From Bergeyella porcorum (GTDB lineage: Bacteria; Bacteroidota; Bacteroidia; Flavobacteriales; Weeksellaceae), in NCBI RefSeq assembly GCF_042427575.1, contig NZ_JBHMFD010000001.1, forward strand, positions 248,001 through 312,000: a stretch of 64,000 nucleotides of DNA, written 5' to 3'. Both the position numbers and the translations under genes were made by a program. The notes beneath the pieces are model-generated. The model did not search any database, had not been told where the DNA came from, and saw only the letters and a list, made by a program, of their open reading frames with translations. How positions within the stretch are numbered: position 1 is the first letter of the stretch; every line of letters starts with the position of its first letter. Positions 1 through 7,639 of this stretch are shown one piece after another.

Positions 1-903
1 TTGGAATGCATCGCCTACCACTCCATAGTCTGCTGACTTAAAGAATGGAGCTTCTGCATCGTTATTGATGACAACAATGGTTTTAGAAGAATTGACTCCC
101 GCCAAATGCTGAATGGCTCCAGAAATTCCTACAGCGATGTATAAATTGGGTGCGATGGCTTTACCCGTCTGCCCCACGTGTTCACTATGAGATCGCCAGC
201 CAATGTCTGATACTGGTTTGGAACAAGCAGTAGCAGCTCCTAAAACATTAGCCAACTCCTCTATCATTCCCCAGTTTTCTGGTCCTTTCATTCCTCTTCC
301 TGCTGAAACTACAATTTCAGCTTCTTTCAAATCCAACTTACCAGAAGATTGCTCTTGAGAAACTACTTTAATATCATCGTTGGTTACAGATAAGTTTTTC
401 ACTTCTTCCGTTCCTGATACAGCGTTGTCTTTTGCCCCGAAAGCATTTTGAGATACCGTAACTACAACACCTGCCGCCTCTGCTTTTGCTACCATAAATC
501 CTTTTCCTGAAAACACTTTTCTTTTCACCTCAAAAGGGGCGATATTAGAAGGTGCTTCTAAGGCATTGGTAATAAGAGAAAAACCTTTCTCAACAGCCAG
601 CATAGGAGCGATAGAAGAAGCGTCTGTAGTATGAGGAAAAACAATAATATCACCATCTACTACTTCATTTAGAGCCTGAGCGTATGCCTTTGCACTGAAG
701 CTCTTTAAGCCTTCATCTTGAATGTGTAGCACTTTATCAGCTCCATATTGGTATAATAAATCTGAAGCATCAGCAGGGTTGATGGTAACCGCCGTTACGC
801 TATCGCCCTTTTGTGTCGCAATTGCTTTTGCGTAAGATACTGCTTCAAAAGCAGCTTTTTTATATGTTCCGTTAATATTTTCTGCGTAAACAAATACTGA
901 CAT
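1..903 (-). CDS. etfA: Electron transfer flavoprotein subunit alpha (partial, 3' end outside window)
   Basis: The frame reads leftward from an ATG at 901-903 and is open to the window edge, giving about 301 residues. The N-terminus is MSVFVYAENINGTYKKAAFE. The C-terminal half holds the FAD-binding region, with SAGRGMKGPENWG, then SDIGWRSHSEHVGQTGKAIAPN (split here: SDIGWRSHSEHVG then QTGKAIAPN) and YIAVGISGAIQH. These match the ETF-alpha family, of about 315 residues, so only a short C-terminal piece is missing. EtfA binds FAD and, with EtfB encoded 49 nt upstream, passes electrons from acyl-CoA dehydrogenases to the respiratory chain. One acyl-CoA dehydrogenase lies at 50.5 kb. Assignment is firm. 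Confidence 0.96.
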   Translation of the reverse strand, partial: MSVFVYAENINGTYKKAAFEAVSYAKAIATQKGDSVTAVTINPADASDLLYQYGADKVLHIQDEGLKSFSAKAYAQALNEVVDGDIIVFPHTTDASSIAPMLAVEKGFSLITNALEAPSNIAPFEVKRKVFSGKGFMVAKAEAAGVVVTVSQNAFGAKDNAVSGTEEVKNLSVTNDDIKVVSQEQSSGKLDLKEAEIVVSAGRGMKGPENWGMIEELANVLGAATACSKPVSDIGWRSHSEHVGQTGKAIAPNLYIAVGISGAIQHLAGVNSSKTIVVINNDAEAPFFKSADYGVVGDAFQ

Positions 904-952
904 AATTTTAGTTTTGAATTTTTAAAATAAGATTTTAAACAAGGATGGTGAA

Positions 953-1699
953 TTAAATAACCTTTGCTTCTTCGTGTAGCAATCTTACTAATTCATCAAG
1001 GTTATCTGCAGATACCATTTTCACAGCAGCTCTTGGAGGTACTGCATCAAAGGAAACAGCTCCCACTTTCACTTCAGAAGATGTAGGCTCCACTACATTG
1101 AGGGGCTTGGTTCTTGCCGTCATAATTCCACGCATATTAGGAATAATCAATTCTTTCTCATCTACAAGACCTTTTTGCCCTGCAATGACTGCTGGAAGTT
1201 TTACTGATACGGTTTCTTTTCCTCCTTCAATCTCACGAACGGCTGTAGCCTCACTTCCACCAACTTCTAAACCTACGGCAGCATTTACGAAAGATTGCCC
1301 TAGCAACTGTGCTACCATAGCTGGTACAGAACCACCATTATAATCCAAAGATTCTTTACCACATAGCACCAAATCATATCCTCCACTTTGTGCTACAGCA
1401 GCAATTTCCTTGGCAGTAGAGAAGCTGTCCTTAGGCTCTACATTCACGCGGATAGCATCATTGGCTCCTATTGCTAATGCTTTTCTAATAACGGCTTCAG
1501 TTTCAGCACCACCTACATTCACTACCGTAACGGTAGCCCCTTGCGAGGTTTGTAGATGGATGGCCTTTGTAAGTGCAAATTCATCTAGGGGATTAATCAC
1601 CCATTGGATTCCATTTTTGTCAAATGCAGACTTATCCGCAGTAAAATTGATTTTTGATGTAGTATCTGGTACACTACTGATGCAAACTAATATTTTCAT
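953..1699 (-). CDS. etfB: Electron transfer flavoprotein subunit beta
   Basis: 248 residues, the normal size for ETF-beta. It starts MKILVCISSVPDTTSKINF and carries the conserved INPLDEFALTKAIHL segment and the AMP/adenine-nucleotide region with GKESLDYNGGSVPAMVAQLL. It is the partner of EtfA: the heterodimer shuttles electrons from flavin dehydrogenases. The order etfB then etfA with a 49-nt gap indicates one leftward operon. No clear -7 box was found directly upstream. Confidence 0.96.
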   Translation of the reverse strand: MKILVCISSVPDTTSKINFTADKSAFDKNGIQWVINPLDEFALTKAIHLQTSQGATVTVVNVGGAETEAVIRKALAIGANDAIRVNVEPKDSFSTAKEIAAVAQSGGYDLVLCGKESLDYNGGSVPAMVAQLLGQSFVNAAVGLEVGGSEATAVREIEGGKETVSVKLPAVIAGQKGLVDEKELIIPNMRGIMTARTKPLNVVEPTSSEVKVGAVSFDAVPPRAAVKMVSADNLDELVRLLHEEAKVI

Positions 1700-1967
1700 A
1701 TTGACTTAATAATTATTTTGACATTGTTTATGTTCGCTAATATACTAAAAAAACATTATGCAGGCATAGTATATTGTATTTATTTTTTCAGTGCTTTAAG
1801 ATACACTTTTTTATTAACTTTTTACTCTGGTGATAAAAAATTCAATCGATTATTTTATTTAATTAAAAATCAAACCATTATAATCAGAATAGAAAATATC
1901 AAAACAAAATTTTAGTATCTAAAAAAAACTTATTTTTACACCTAACTTATGATTAAGCAATTGTGCT

Positions 1968-2684
1968 ATGAGAATTTTATCCTTAGTTCCTTCCATCACC
2001 GAAACGCTTTTTGATTTTGGTTTAGAAGACAATCAGATTGTTGGACGCACCAAATTTTGCATTCATCCAAAGGAAAAAGTGGGTAAAGTCCCCATCATCG
2101 GAGGTACTAAAAATCTTCATATAGATAAAATTAAAGCCTTAAAGCCAGACCTTATCATTGCCAATAAAGAAGAAAAGGTAAAAGAGCAAGTAGAGCTGTT
2201 GATGGATTTTTCGGAAGTTTGGGTTACAGATATTTATGATTTGGATAGCAATTATTCATTCTTATTAGAATTAGGTGAAAGACTTCGCAGAAAGTCCACT
2301 GCACAAACCTTTGTAGAGCGTATCAAGAGGATAATAGAGCCTTGCCCTACACGCCATCTATCGTGTGCGTATCTTATTTGGAATCAACCTCTGATGAGCG
2401 TAGGCGGCGATACCTTCATCCATTCTGTATTGGAACATTTTGGTTTTCATTCTATTTTCAAGAACAGCAATCGCTATCCCATTATTTCTGAGCAAGAACT
2501 ATCCTTAGCCGATTGTATCTTCCTTTCATCAGAACCATATCCTTTCAAAGAGCGGCATAGAATAGATTTTCAAGAAAAGTTTCCCAAAAAGAAAGTCATC
2601 TTGGTAGATGGTGAAGCCTTCTCTTGGTATGGTACTCATCTTGCCCATTGTGAAGGTTATTTTGAAAAACTACACTTTGATTAA
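1968..2684 (+). CDS. Helical-backbone metal receptor / BtuF-like substrate-binding protein
   Basis: 238 residues with the two-lobed TroA/BtuF-type pattern: an N-terminal MRILSLVPSITETLFDFGL, GRTKFCIHP, then GGTKNLHIDKIKALKPDLII. Family members bind cobalamin or metal chelates for ABC import. No signal peptide is visible: the conserved LVPSITETL motif begins at residue 4, so the protein is either cytoplasmic or exported in an unknown way. No ABC permease or ATPase gene is adjacent, so the substrate cannot be inferred from context. It is transcribed convergently with the porin at 2764. Confidence 0.75.
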   Translation: MRILSLVPSITETLFDFGLEDNQIVGRTKFCIHPKEKVGKVPIIGGTKNLHIDKIKALKPDLIIANKEEKVKEQVELLMDFSEVWVTDIYDLDSNYSFLLELGERLRRKSTAQTFVERIKRIIEPCPTRHLSCAYLIWNQPLMSVGGDTFIHSVLEHFGFHSIFKNSNRYPIISEQELSLADCIFLSSEPYPFKERHRIDFQEKFPKKKVILVDGEAFSWYGTHLAHCEGYFEKLHFD

Positions 2685-2711
2685 AAAAAATCATATCCCT
2701 GATTCAAAACA

Positions 2712-2744
2712 AAGATGGCCACTACATAGAGTAACAGCCATCTT
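2712..2744. terminator. Bidirectional hairpin between convergent genes
   Basis: Stem AAGATGGC (2712-2719) pairs with GCCATCTT (2737-2744). It lies between the convergent BtuF-like gene and the porin gene. T-rich sequence follows on the plus strand (TTTTCGTAATTTTT). Confidence 0.65.
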
Positions 2745-2763
2745 TTCGTAATTTTTCTCAAAA

Positions 2764-3999
2764 CTATATCCCCATTTCGATTTGGAGCCTTACATACCAA
2801 TTATCCCTTTTAGATTGGTCGTAATATTGGAAATAGTTTTTTGTAACTTCAAACTGTGCCTTGAAGGCGTGTTCCCAAATGTATTTTGTTACGCCAAAGG
2901 ATACTTGCGTTTGCTTCGGTGTGTATTGGAACACTTCGCTATCTGGCAACATCCTTGAATACCTTCCAATCAGTTCCCATTTCTTTGGAAATACATAACT
3001 CAGCTGTGCGTCATAACCCTGCCCAGAGTAAACATAATTGTACTTGGTAACATCATCGGGATTAAAAGTTACCGATGTGTTGGATGGCGTATCTCTACGC
3101 ATATAGGAAGTCATCGCTGCCCAGCCATTGTACTTCAGCATAGCATCTGCTAAAAAAGAGGAAATATTACGCTCCTCGTGGAGCAAACTGCCGAGCTGCC
3201 CACCTGTTCGTTTCGCTTTTTGGTTGTAGTGATAGGTAGATGCTACATACAACTTAGGCGAAGGTTCTCTCATTAAATCCCCTTCAAAATACTCTCCACC
3301 TTTCTTGAAAGAGCCTAATGGATAAAGCTCTACCCTACCCGTATAGGCAAGACCATTGTCTTTGGTTTTAGTCCAGTTTCGTCCTTCTCCTGTGGTAACC
3401 GCGGTTTTAATATTGAACCCGAAATTATTGGGTTTAAAATTGTTCAAATAATAAAACTGGAAACCAAAATCCCTATCAATATTGAAAGTAGCATTGTTGA
3501 TGGAGCGGTCAGTCAGTTGCAATGCTCCTGATGAGTTGACCCTCTGGCGGTTTCCAGGGAGTTTGGTTTGTCCAAATCCAAAGTTCCAATGTTTACTAGG
3601 AACATAGAAAATCATCGCATCTCGGATGATGTTCAGGTCGCCCAAAGCTTCTAAAGGTCCTACATCTCGCGGTGCAAAGGAAAGCTGAATGGCATAAAGG
3701 AATTTTGGATTTCCTACATAACCATCAAATCTCAATCTTAATCTTCGGATTTGAGCATCGTAAGATGTTTCATTATCCTCGTTTAGGATTTCCAAACGGT
3801 TTTGCATTCGGAAACGGATATTCATCTGAAATAAGCTATCAGGCGAGGTCATTCCTACCCCTTTACCAAAGTTATAGTATGGCAGAGAGGTAATTTTCAC
3901 GCCATCTTCTTTGTCCAAAATGATGGTGTCTTTTTTTCCTTTCTGAGCAAAAATAAAAACAGAAAGTAAAACAAACCAAAAGCTTAGATGTCTTTTCAT
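2764..3999 (-). CDS. OprP/OprO-family (phosphate-selective type) outer-membrane porin
   Basis: 411 residues with a signal peptide (MKRHLSFWFVLLSVFIFAQ). The mature protein is rich in alternating aromatic beta strands and ends in a typical outer-membrane strand (WYVRLQIEMGI). Segments such as RLRLRFDGYVGNPKFLYAIQ and NFGFGQTKLPGNRQRVNSSG match the porin O/P family, which forms 16-stranded barrels. Some members are phosphate-induced; phosphate specificity here is not proven, as no pho genes are adjacent. The stop abuts the terminator shared with the BtuF-like gene. Confidence 0.85.
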   Translation of the reverse strand: MKRHLSFWFVLLSVFIFAQKGKKDTIILDKEDGVKITSLPYYNFGKGVGMTSPDSLFQMNIRFRMQNRLEILNEDNETSYDAQIRRLRLRFDGYVGNPKFLYAIQLSFAPRDVGPLEALGDLNIIRDAMIFYVPSKHWNFGFGQTKLPGNRQRVNSSGALQLTDRSINNATFNIDRDFGFQFYYLNNFKPNNFGFNIKTAVTTGEGRNWTKTKDNGLAYTGRVELYPLGSFKKGGEYFEGDLMREPSPKLYVASTYHYNQKAKRTGGQLGSLLHEERNISSFLADAMLKYNGWAAMTSYMRRDTPSNTSVTFNPDDVTKYNYVYSGQGYDAQLSYVFPKKWELIGRYSRMLPDSEVFQYTPKQTQVSFGVTKYIWEHAFKAQFEVTKNYFQYYDQSKRDNWYVRLQIEMGI

Positions 4000-4021
4000 T
4001 ATACTTTTTATTTTGATAGAT

Positions 4022-5215
4022 TTAGATAACGCCTAGTTCTTTTCCTACTTTTTCAAAAGCGGCAATCGCCTTGTCCAGATGTTCTTTGGTATGAGCCGCA
4101 GAAAGCTGTACGCGGATTCTGGCTTTTCCTTTTGGTACTACGGGATAGAAGAAACCAATAACATAGATGCCTTCTTCCATCATTTTCTCTGCCATCTGCT
4201 GAGCCAAAGGAGCATCGTAAAGCATCACAGGAACAATGGCTGCATCACCATCTGGAATATCAAAGCCTTTGGCTTTCATCTCGGTACGGAAGTATTCTGC
4301 ATTTGCCATTACTTTATCCCTTAGTGAAGTATCTTCGGATATCATTTCCAAAACTTTGGTAGCTGCCCCTACAATACCTGGAGCTAAAGAATTGGAAAAC
4401 AAATATGGGCGAGAACGCTGTCTGAGCATATCAATGATTTCTTTCTTACCAGAAGTAAAGCCTCCTAATGCCCCTCCTAATGCCTTTCCTAAAGTAGAAG
4501 TGATGATATCTACTCTACCCATCACATCATTAGCCTCGTGGGTTCCCCTTCCTGTTTTCCCGATGAATCCCGTAGCGTGAGAATCATCCACCATTACCAA
4601 AGCATCATATTTCTCTGCTAAATCACAAACGCCTTTCAAATCTGCTACAATACCATCCATAGAAAATACCCCATCGGTAACGATGATTTTGAAACGGTGA
4701 TTTTGTTTGGAAGCTTCTATCAGCTGGGCTTCCAAATCTGCCATATCGTTGTTTTTGTATCGGTATCTTGCGGCTTTACAGAGCCTCACTCCATCAATAA
4801 TAGAAGCGTGGTTAAGTTCATCTGAAATAATGGCATCCTCAGCGGTGAATAATGGCTCGAACACCCCACCATTGGCATCAAAACACGCTGCATAAAGAAT
4901 GGTATCTTCCATTCCTAAAAACTCGGAAATCTTGGCTTCCAAATTTTTATGAATATCCTGCGTTCCGCAGATAAACCTTACCGAGGACATTCCGTATCCG
5001 TGAGACGCAATAGCGTCTTGTGAAGCTTTCATCACTTCGGGGTGGTTGGATAGTCCAAGGTAGTTGTTTGCACAGAAATTGAGAAGTGTTTTCCCATTGG
5101 CTACAATCTCCGCAGACTGCTGGGAGGTGATGATGCGTTCTCTTTTGTAGAGTCCATCGTTTTCAATATTGGCTAATTCAGATTGTAAAGTTTCAAGAAA
5201 TGTTTTAGAAATCAT
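4022..5215 (-). CDS. kbl: Glycine C-acetyltransferase (2-amino-3-ketobutyrate CoA ligase)
   Basis: 397 residues, standard for the alpha-oxoamine synthase family of fold-type I PLP enzymes. Visible features: FCANNYLGLSNHPEV near the N-terminus, the VDDSHATGFIGKTGRG segment that holds the PLP-contacting Asp and His, and the Schiff-base lysine in STLGKALGGALGG (about residue 243). It cleaves 2-amino-3-ketobutyrate with CoA to glycine and acetyl-CoA. Its partner, an SDR-type threonine dehydrogenase, lies at 17.4-18.3 kb. A -7 box at 5250-5257 drives it separately from dacB. Confidence 0.95.
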   Translation of the reverse strand: MISKTFLETLQSELANIENDGLYKRERIITSQQSAEIVANGKTLLNFCANNYLGLSNHPEVMKASQDAIASHGYGMSSVRFICGTQDIHKNLEAKISEFLGMEDTILYAACFDANGGVFEPLFTAEDAIISDELNHASIIDGVRLCKAARYRYKNNDMADLEAQLIEASKQNHRFKIIVTDGVFSMDGIVADLKGVCDLAEKYDALVMVDDSHATGFIGKTGRGTHEANDVMGRVDIITSTLGKALGGALGGFTSGKKEIIDMLRQRSRPYLFSNSLAPGIVGAATKVLEMISEDTSLRDKVMANAEYFRTEMKAKGFDIPDGDAAIVPVMLYDAPLAQQMAEKMMEEGIYVIGFFYPVVPKGKARIRVQLSAAHTKEHLDKAIAAFEKVGKELGVI

Positions 5216-5249
5216 ATTTTTGACTTTTTATTATTGTTTTTAATCCCTA

Positions 5250-5257
5250 CAAAAATA
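5250..5257 (-). promoter_or_regulatory. Bacteroidota -7 box for kbl
   Basis: TATTTTTG on the minus strand, a match to TAnnTTTG, 34 nt before the kbl start codon and directly after the dacB terminator. Confidence 0.5.
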
Positions 5258-5260
5258 ACA

Positions 5261-5288
5261 AAAAAACCACTTCCAAGGTTGAAAGTGG
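5261..5288 (-). terminator. Terminator of dacB
   Basis: Stem CCACTT (5267-5272) with AAGTGG (5283-5288); the minus strand runs on into seven T residues. Confidence 0.7.
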
Positions 5289-5314
5289 TGGATGAATTAT
5301 TTTTTAATTTGAAT

Positions 5315-6778
5315 TTATAGATTGATGGCTTGGTCTAGGAGGTATTCCATTTTCTTATTCACTTGATCTACACTCCCCGCGTAGTTATTCACCAAAAATG
5401 AAAATGCTAAGGTCTTACCACTCCTAGTTTTGACATAGCCAGCCAAGGTTTTCACTTTATTCAATGTACCTGTTTTAGCAAAAACTTGTCCATAAGCCTC
5501 TCCGAAAAATCGTTTCTTGAGGGTGCCTGTTTGCCCAGCGATAGGTAAAGAATCAAAAAAATCTTTATAATAAGATTCTTTCATCTGTGCGGATAAGAAT
5601 TTCACCTGAGAAATAGGCGTTACCCTATGGCTTCTGGATAGACCGCTACCATCCATATACACCAAATCCGAAGTATCAAAGTTTTTATCCCTTAAATGTT
5701 CTACTACTACGCTTCTCCCTCTATTAATGGTTTGATCGCCATCTCTCTGGAAGCCTACCGTTTTCAGCAATGCTTCAGATAAAGCATTATCGCTCCTCTG
5801 ATTGATATCATAAACAATATCCTTCAGCATCGGTGAATGATAAGCGGTAATTTTCGTTCTACTTTCGGGGTCTCTATCCACGAGTTTTTCGGTCACTTTC
5901 CCCGCTATAATGCCGCTCTTTGCTAAATTAGCTTTTAGAAGATTGGCTAAATACTGTGGTGTAGGTGCTATCTGTGTAGAAGTCCAAGCTCCTTCAAATT
6001 CATCAGCATAAACCAACTTATGAGTATATGGTGAGATATAAAAATATTGTTTTTTATTGCTAAAAGGGTCTTTCTTGGCAACCACAGATTTTTCCTTTCT
6101 CGGGTCTATATCTTGGGTAGAACCTACGGGAAGGAAATAGTTTTGATGCTCAAGCCAAACAATATTAGCGGGCAAAGTAGGTAATTTATTTTCTTTGAAA
6201 ACTGCCGTCTGAAGAATGATGTCTCCCGTAATTTTCTTGATGCCTTTCTCTTTAATGGCATAGAGAAAATCTGAAGCAATAGCCCCATAGGTAGAAGCTC
6301 CTGCTTTATTAGTTCCCAATGATGGGTCACCACTTCCCACAATATAAAGATTACCATTGAGCGTTCCCTCTGCATCTATACTGCCAGAATACTCTAGCTG
6401 CGTTACCCAGCGAAACTTAGACCCCAAAAGCGACAATGCTGTATCGGTGGTCAATAGCTTAGTGGTAGAAGCAGGAATTAAAGGCGTAGCTTCATTATAC
6501 GAGCTAAGAACTTTATTGGTTTTAGGGTCGTACAAGACAAATCCCCAACTGGCATTTCTTAACACAGGGTCAGACATCAACTGCGACAAGCTGTAATCAA
6601 ACACCTCCTTTGGACTGGCGTTTGATAGTGTTTCTTTGGTATTAGAAATAGCACCAACCGACACTTGATTTTCGTACATAGAGGCGTAATGCGTAGACGG
6701 AGAATATTGCCCCGATGACCAACCAACCAAAACCAAAGACAAAAAGGAAATATATTTTTTAATATGATTCATTCTCAA
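5315..6778 (-). CDS. dacB: D-alanyl-D-alanine carboxypeptidase/endopeptidase, PBP4 type (peptidase S13)
   Basis: 487 residues with an N-terminal signal segment (IKKYISFLSLVLVGWSSGQ). The three penicillin-binding motifs are present in order: SxxK in PASTTKLL (about residue 105), SxN in NQRSDNALSEALL (about 330) and KTG in FAKTGTLNKV. The long stretch between the first two motifs is the extra domain typical of S13 enzymes. It acts in the periplasm on peptidoglycan side chains. Two in-frame ATGs lie two codons apart (MRMNH), so the start may be 6772. A likely -7 box lies at 6852-6859. Confidence 0.93.
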   Translation of the reverse strand: MRMNHIKKYISFLSLVLVGWSSGQYSPSTHYASMYENQVSVGAISNTKETLSNASPKEVFDYSLSQLMSDPVLRNASWGFVLYDPKTNKVLSSYNEATPLIPASTTKLLTTDTALSLLGSKFRWVTQLEYSGSIDAEGTLNGNLYIVGSGDPSLGTNKAGASTYGAIASDFLYAIKEKGIKKITGDIILQTAVFKENKLPTLPANIVWLEHQNYFLPVGSTQDIDPRKEKSVVAKKDPFSNKKQYFYISPYTHKLVYADEFEGAWTSTQIAPTPQYLANLLKANLAKSGIIAGKVTEKLVDRDPESRTKITAYHSPMLKDIVYDINQRSDNALSEALLKTVGFQRDGDQTINRGRSVVVEHLRDKNFDTSDLVYMDGSGLSRSHRVTPISQVKFLSAQMKESYYKDFFDSLPIAGQTGTLKKRFFGEAYGQVFAKTGTLNKVKTLAGYVKTRSGKTLAFSFLVNNYAGSVDQVNKKMEYLLDQAINL

Positions 6779-6851
6779 TTTATGTTTAGTGATTTCAAAA
6801 AACTCATTCTAAACCAATCGTTTTTTTATTCACAGATGTTCTAATAACGAC

Positions 6852-6859
6852 CAAAAATA
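6852..6859 (-). promoter_or_regulatory. Candidate -7 box for dacB
   Basis: TATTTTTG on the minus strand about 73 nt before the dacB start, in the gap after the infC terminator. Confidence 0.4.
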
Positions 6860-6952
6860 GAAATTATTATTGGATATCAATGAGATGAGAATGATAAATA
6901 ACAATAATATTTGTTAAAAAATGTTAATAATCATTTTATCGCGTATCAAAGA

Positions 6953-6985
6953 AAAAACTGAGCTTCCATAGAGAAAACCCAGTTT
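6953..6985 (-). terminator. Terminator of infC
   Basis: On the minus strand AACTGGGTTTTC pairs with GAAGCTCAGTT through Watson-Crick and G-U pairs and is followed by six T residues. The thrS-infC transcript therefore seems to end here, without rpmI or rplT. Confidence 0.65.
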
Positions 6986-7005
6986 TTTTGATTAACCTTT
7001 AAAAT

Positions 7006-7572
7006 TTATTTTACAGTCTTCTTCGGACTCATCATCATAATCATACGCTTGCCTTCCAACTTCGGAAGCTGATCTACCTTGCCCACGTGCTCTAGGTCTT
7101 GAGCCAATCTCAAAAGTAGAATCTCTCCCTGATCTTTGAACACAATGGAACGCCCTTTAAAGAATACATAAGTCTTCAGTTTAGAGCCTTCTTCCAAGAA
7201 TTTTTCAGCGTGTTTCTTCTTGAACTCATAGTCGTGATCATCGGTTTGAGGGCCAAAACGAATCTCCTTCACCACCACTTTGACTTGTTTGGCTTTCAAT
7301 TCCTTTTGCTTTTTCTTTTGCTCATAAAGGAATTTTTTATAATCCAAAACTCTTGCAATGTATGGCTCTTGCTTGTCTGAAATCACTACCAAATCTAGCT
7401 CTTGCTCATTGGCAATTTCCTGTGCTTTTGCAAGTGGATACACACCTGGTTCCACATTATCACCCACTAAACGAACTTCCTTAGCTCGTATTTTTTCATT
7501 GATTTGATGTGCGTCTTCCTGCTGTGGACGCCTTTGTGGGCCTCTTCCTCTGGGATTAAATTTCTGTGCTAT
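7006..7572 (-). CDS. infC: Translation initiation factor IF-3, apparent AUA start
   Basis: 188 residues if started at the ATA codon at 7570-7572. The first ATG/GTG-type start in frame (GTG at 7465-7467) falls inside the conserved N-domain (KEVRLVGDNVEPGVYPL) and would delete its first strand. Upstream in frame only AAA, CAT, AAA, ACA precede ATA, after a TAA, so no ATG, GTG, TTG or ATT is available. The product then begins IAQKFNPRGRGPQRRP followed by HQINEKIRAKEVRLVGDN. Non-AUG starts of infC are known (AUU in E. coli) and allow autoregulation by IF-3. The C-domain ends KRMIMMMSPK, as usual. thrS lies 67 nt upstream. Confidence 0.93.
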   Translation of the reverse strand: MAQKFNPRGRGPQRRPQQEDAHQINEKIRAKEVRLVGDNVEPGVYPLAKAQEIANEQELDLVVISDKQEPYIARVLDYKKFLYEQKKKQKELKAKQVKVVVKEIRFGPQTDDHDYEFKKKHAEKFLEEGSKLKTYVFFKGRSIVFKDQGEILLLRLAQDLEHVGKVDQLPKLEGKRMIMMMSPKKTVK

Positions 7573-7639
7573 TGTTTTATGTTTTTAAGTTAATATTCTT
7601 TCTAAAATTTATCCTTAGATAAATGATTTTATTTCTAAA

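Noticed and set aside
1718..1915. 65-residue plus-strand frame in the etfB upstream gap
   Set aside because: AT-rich, no recognisable domain, begins next to the etfB start and has no supporting promoter or neighbour. The 1700-1967 gap otherwise shows nothing.
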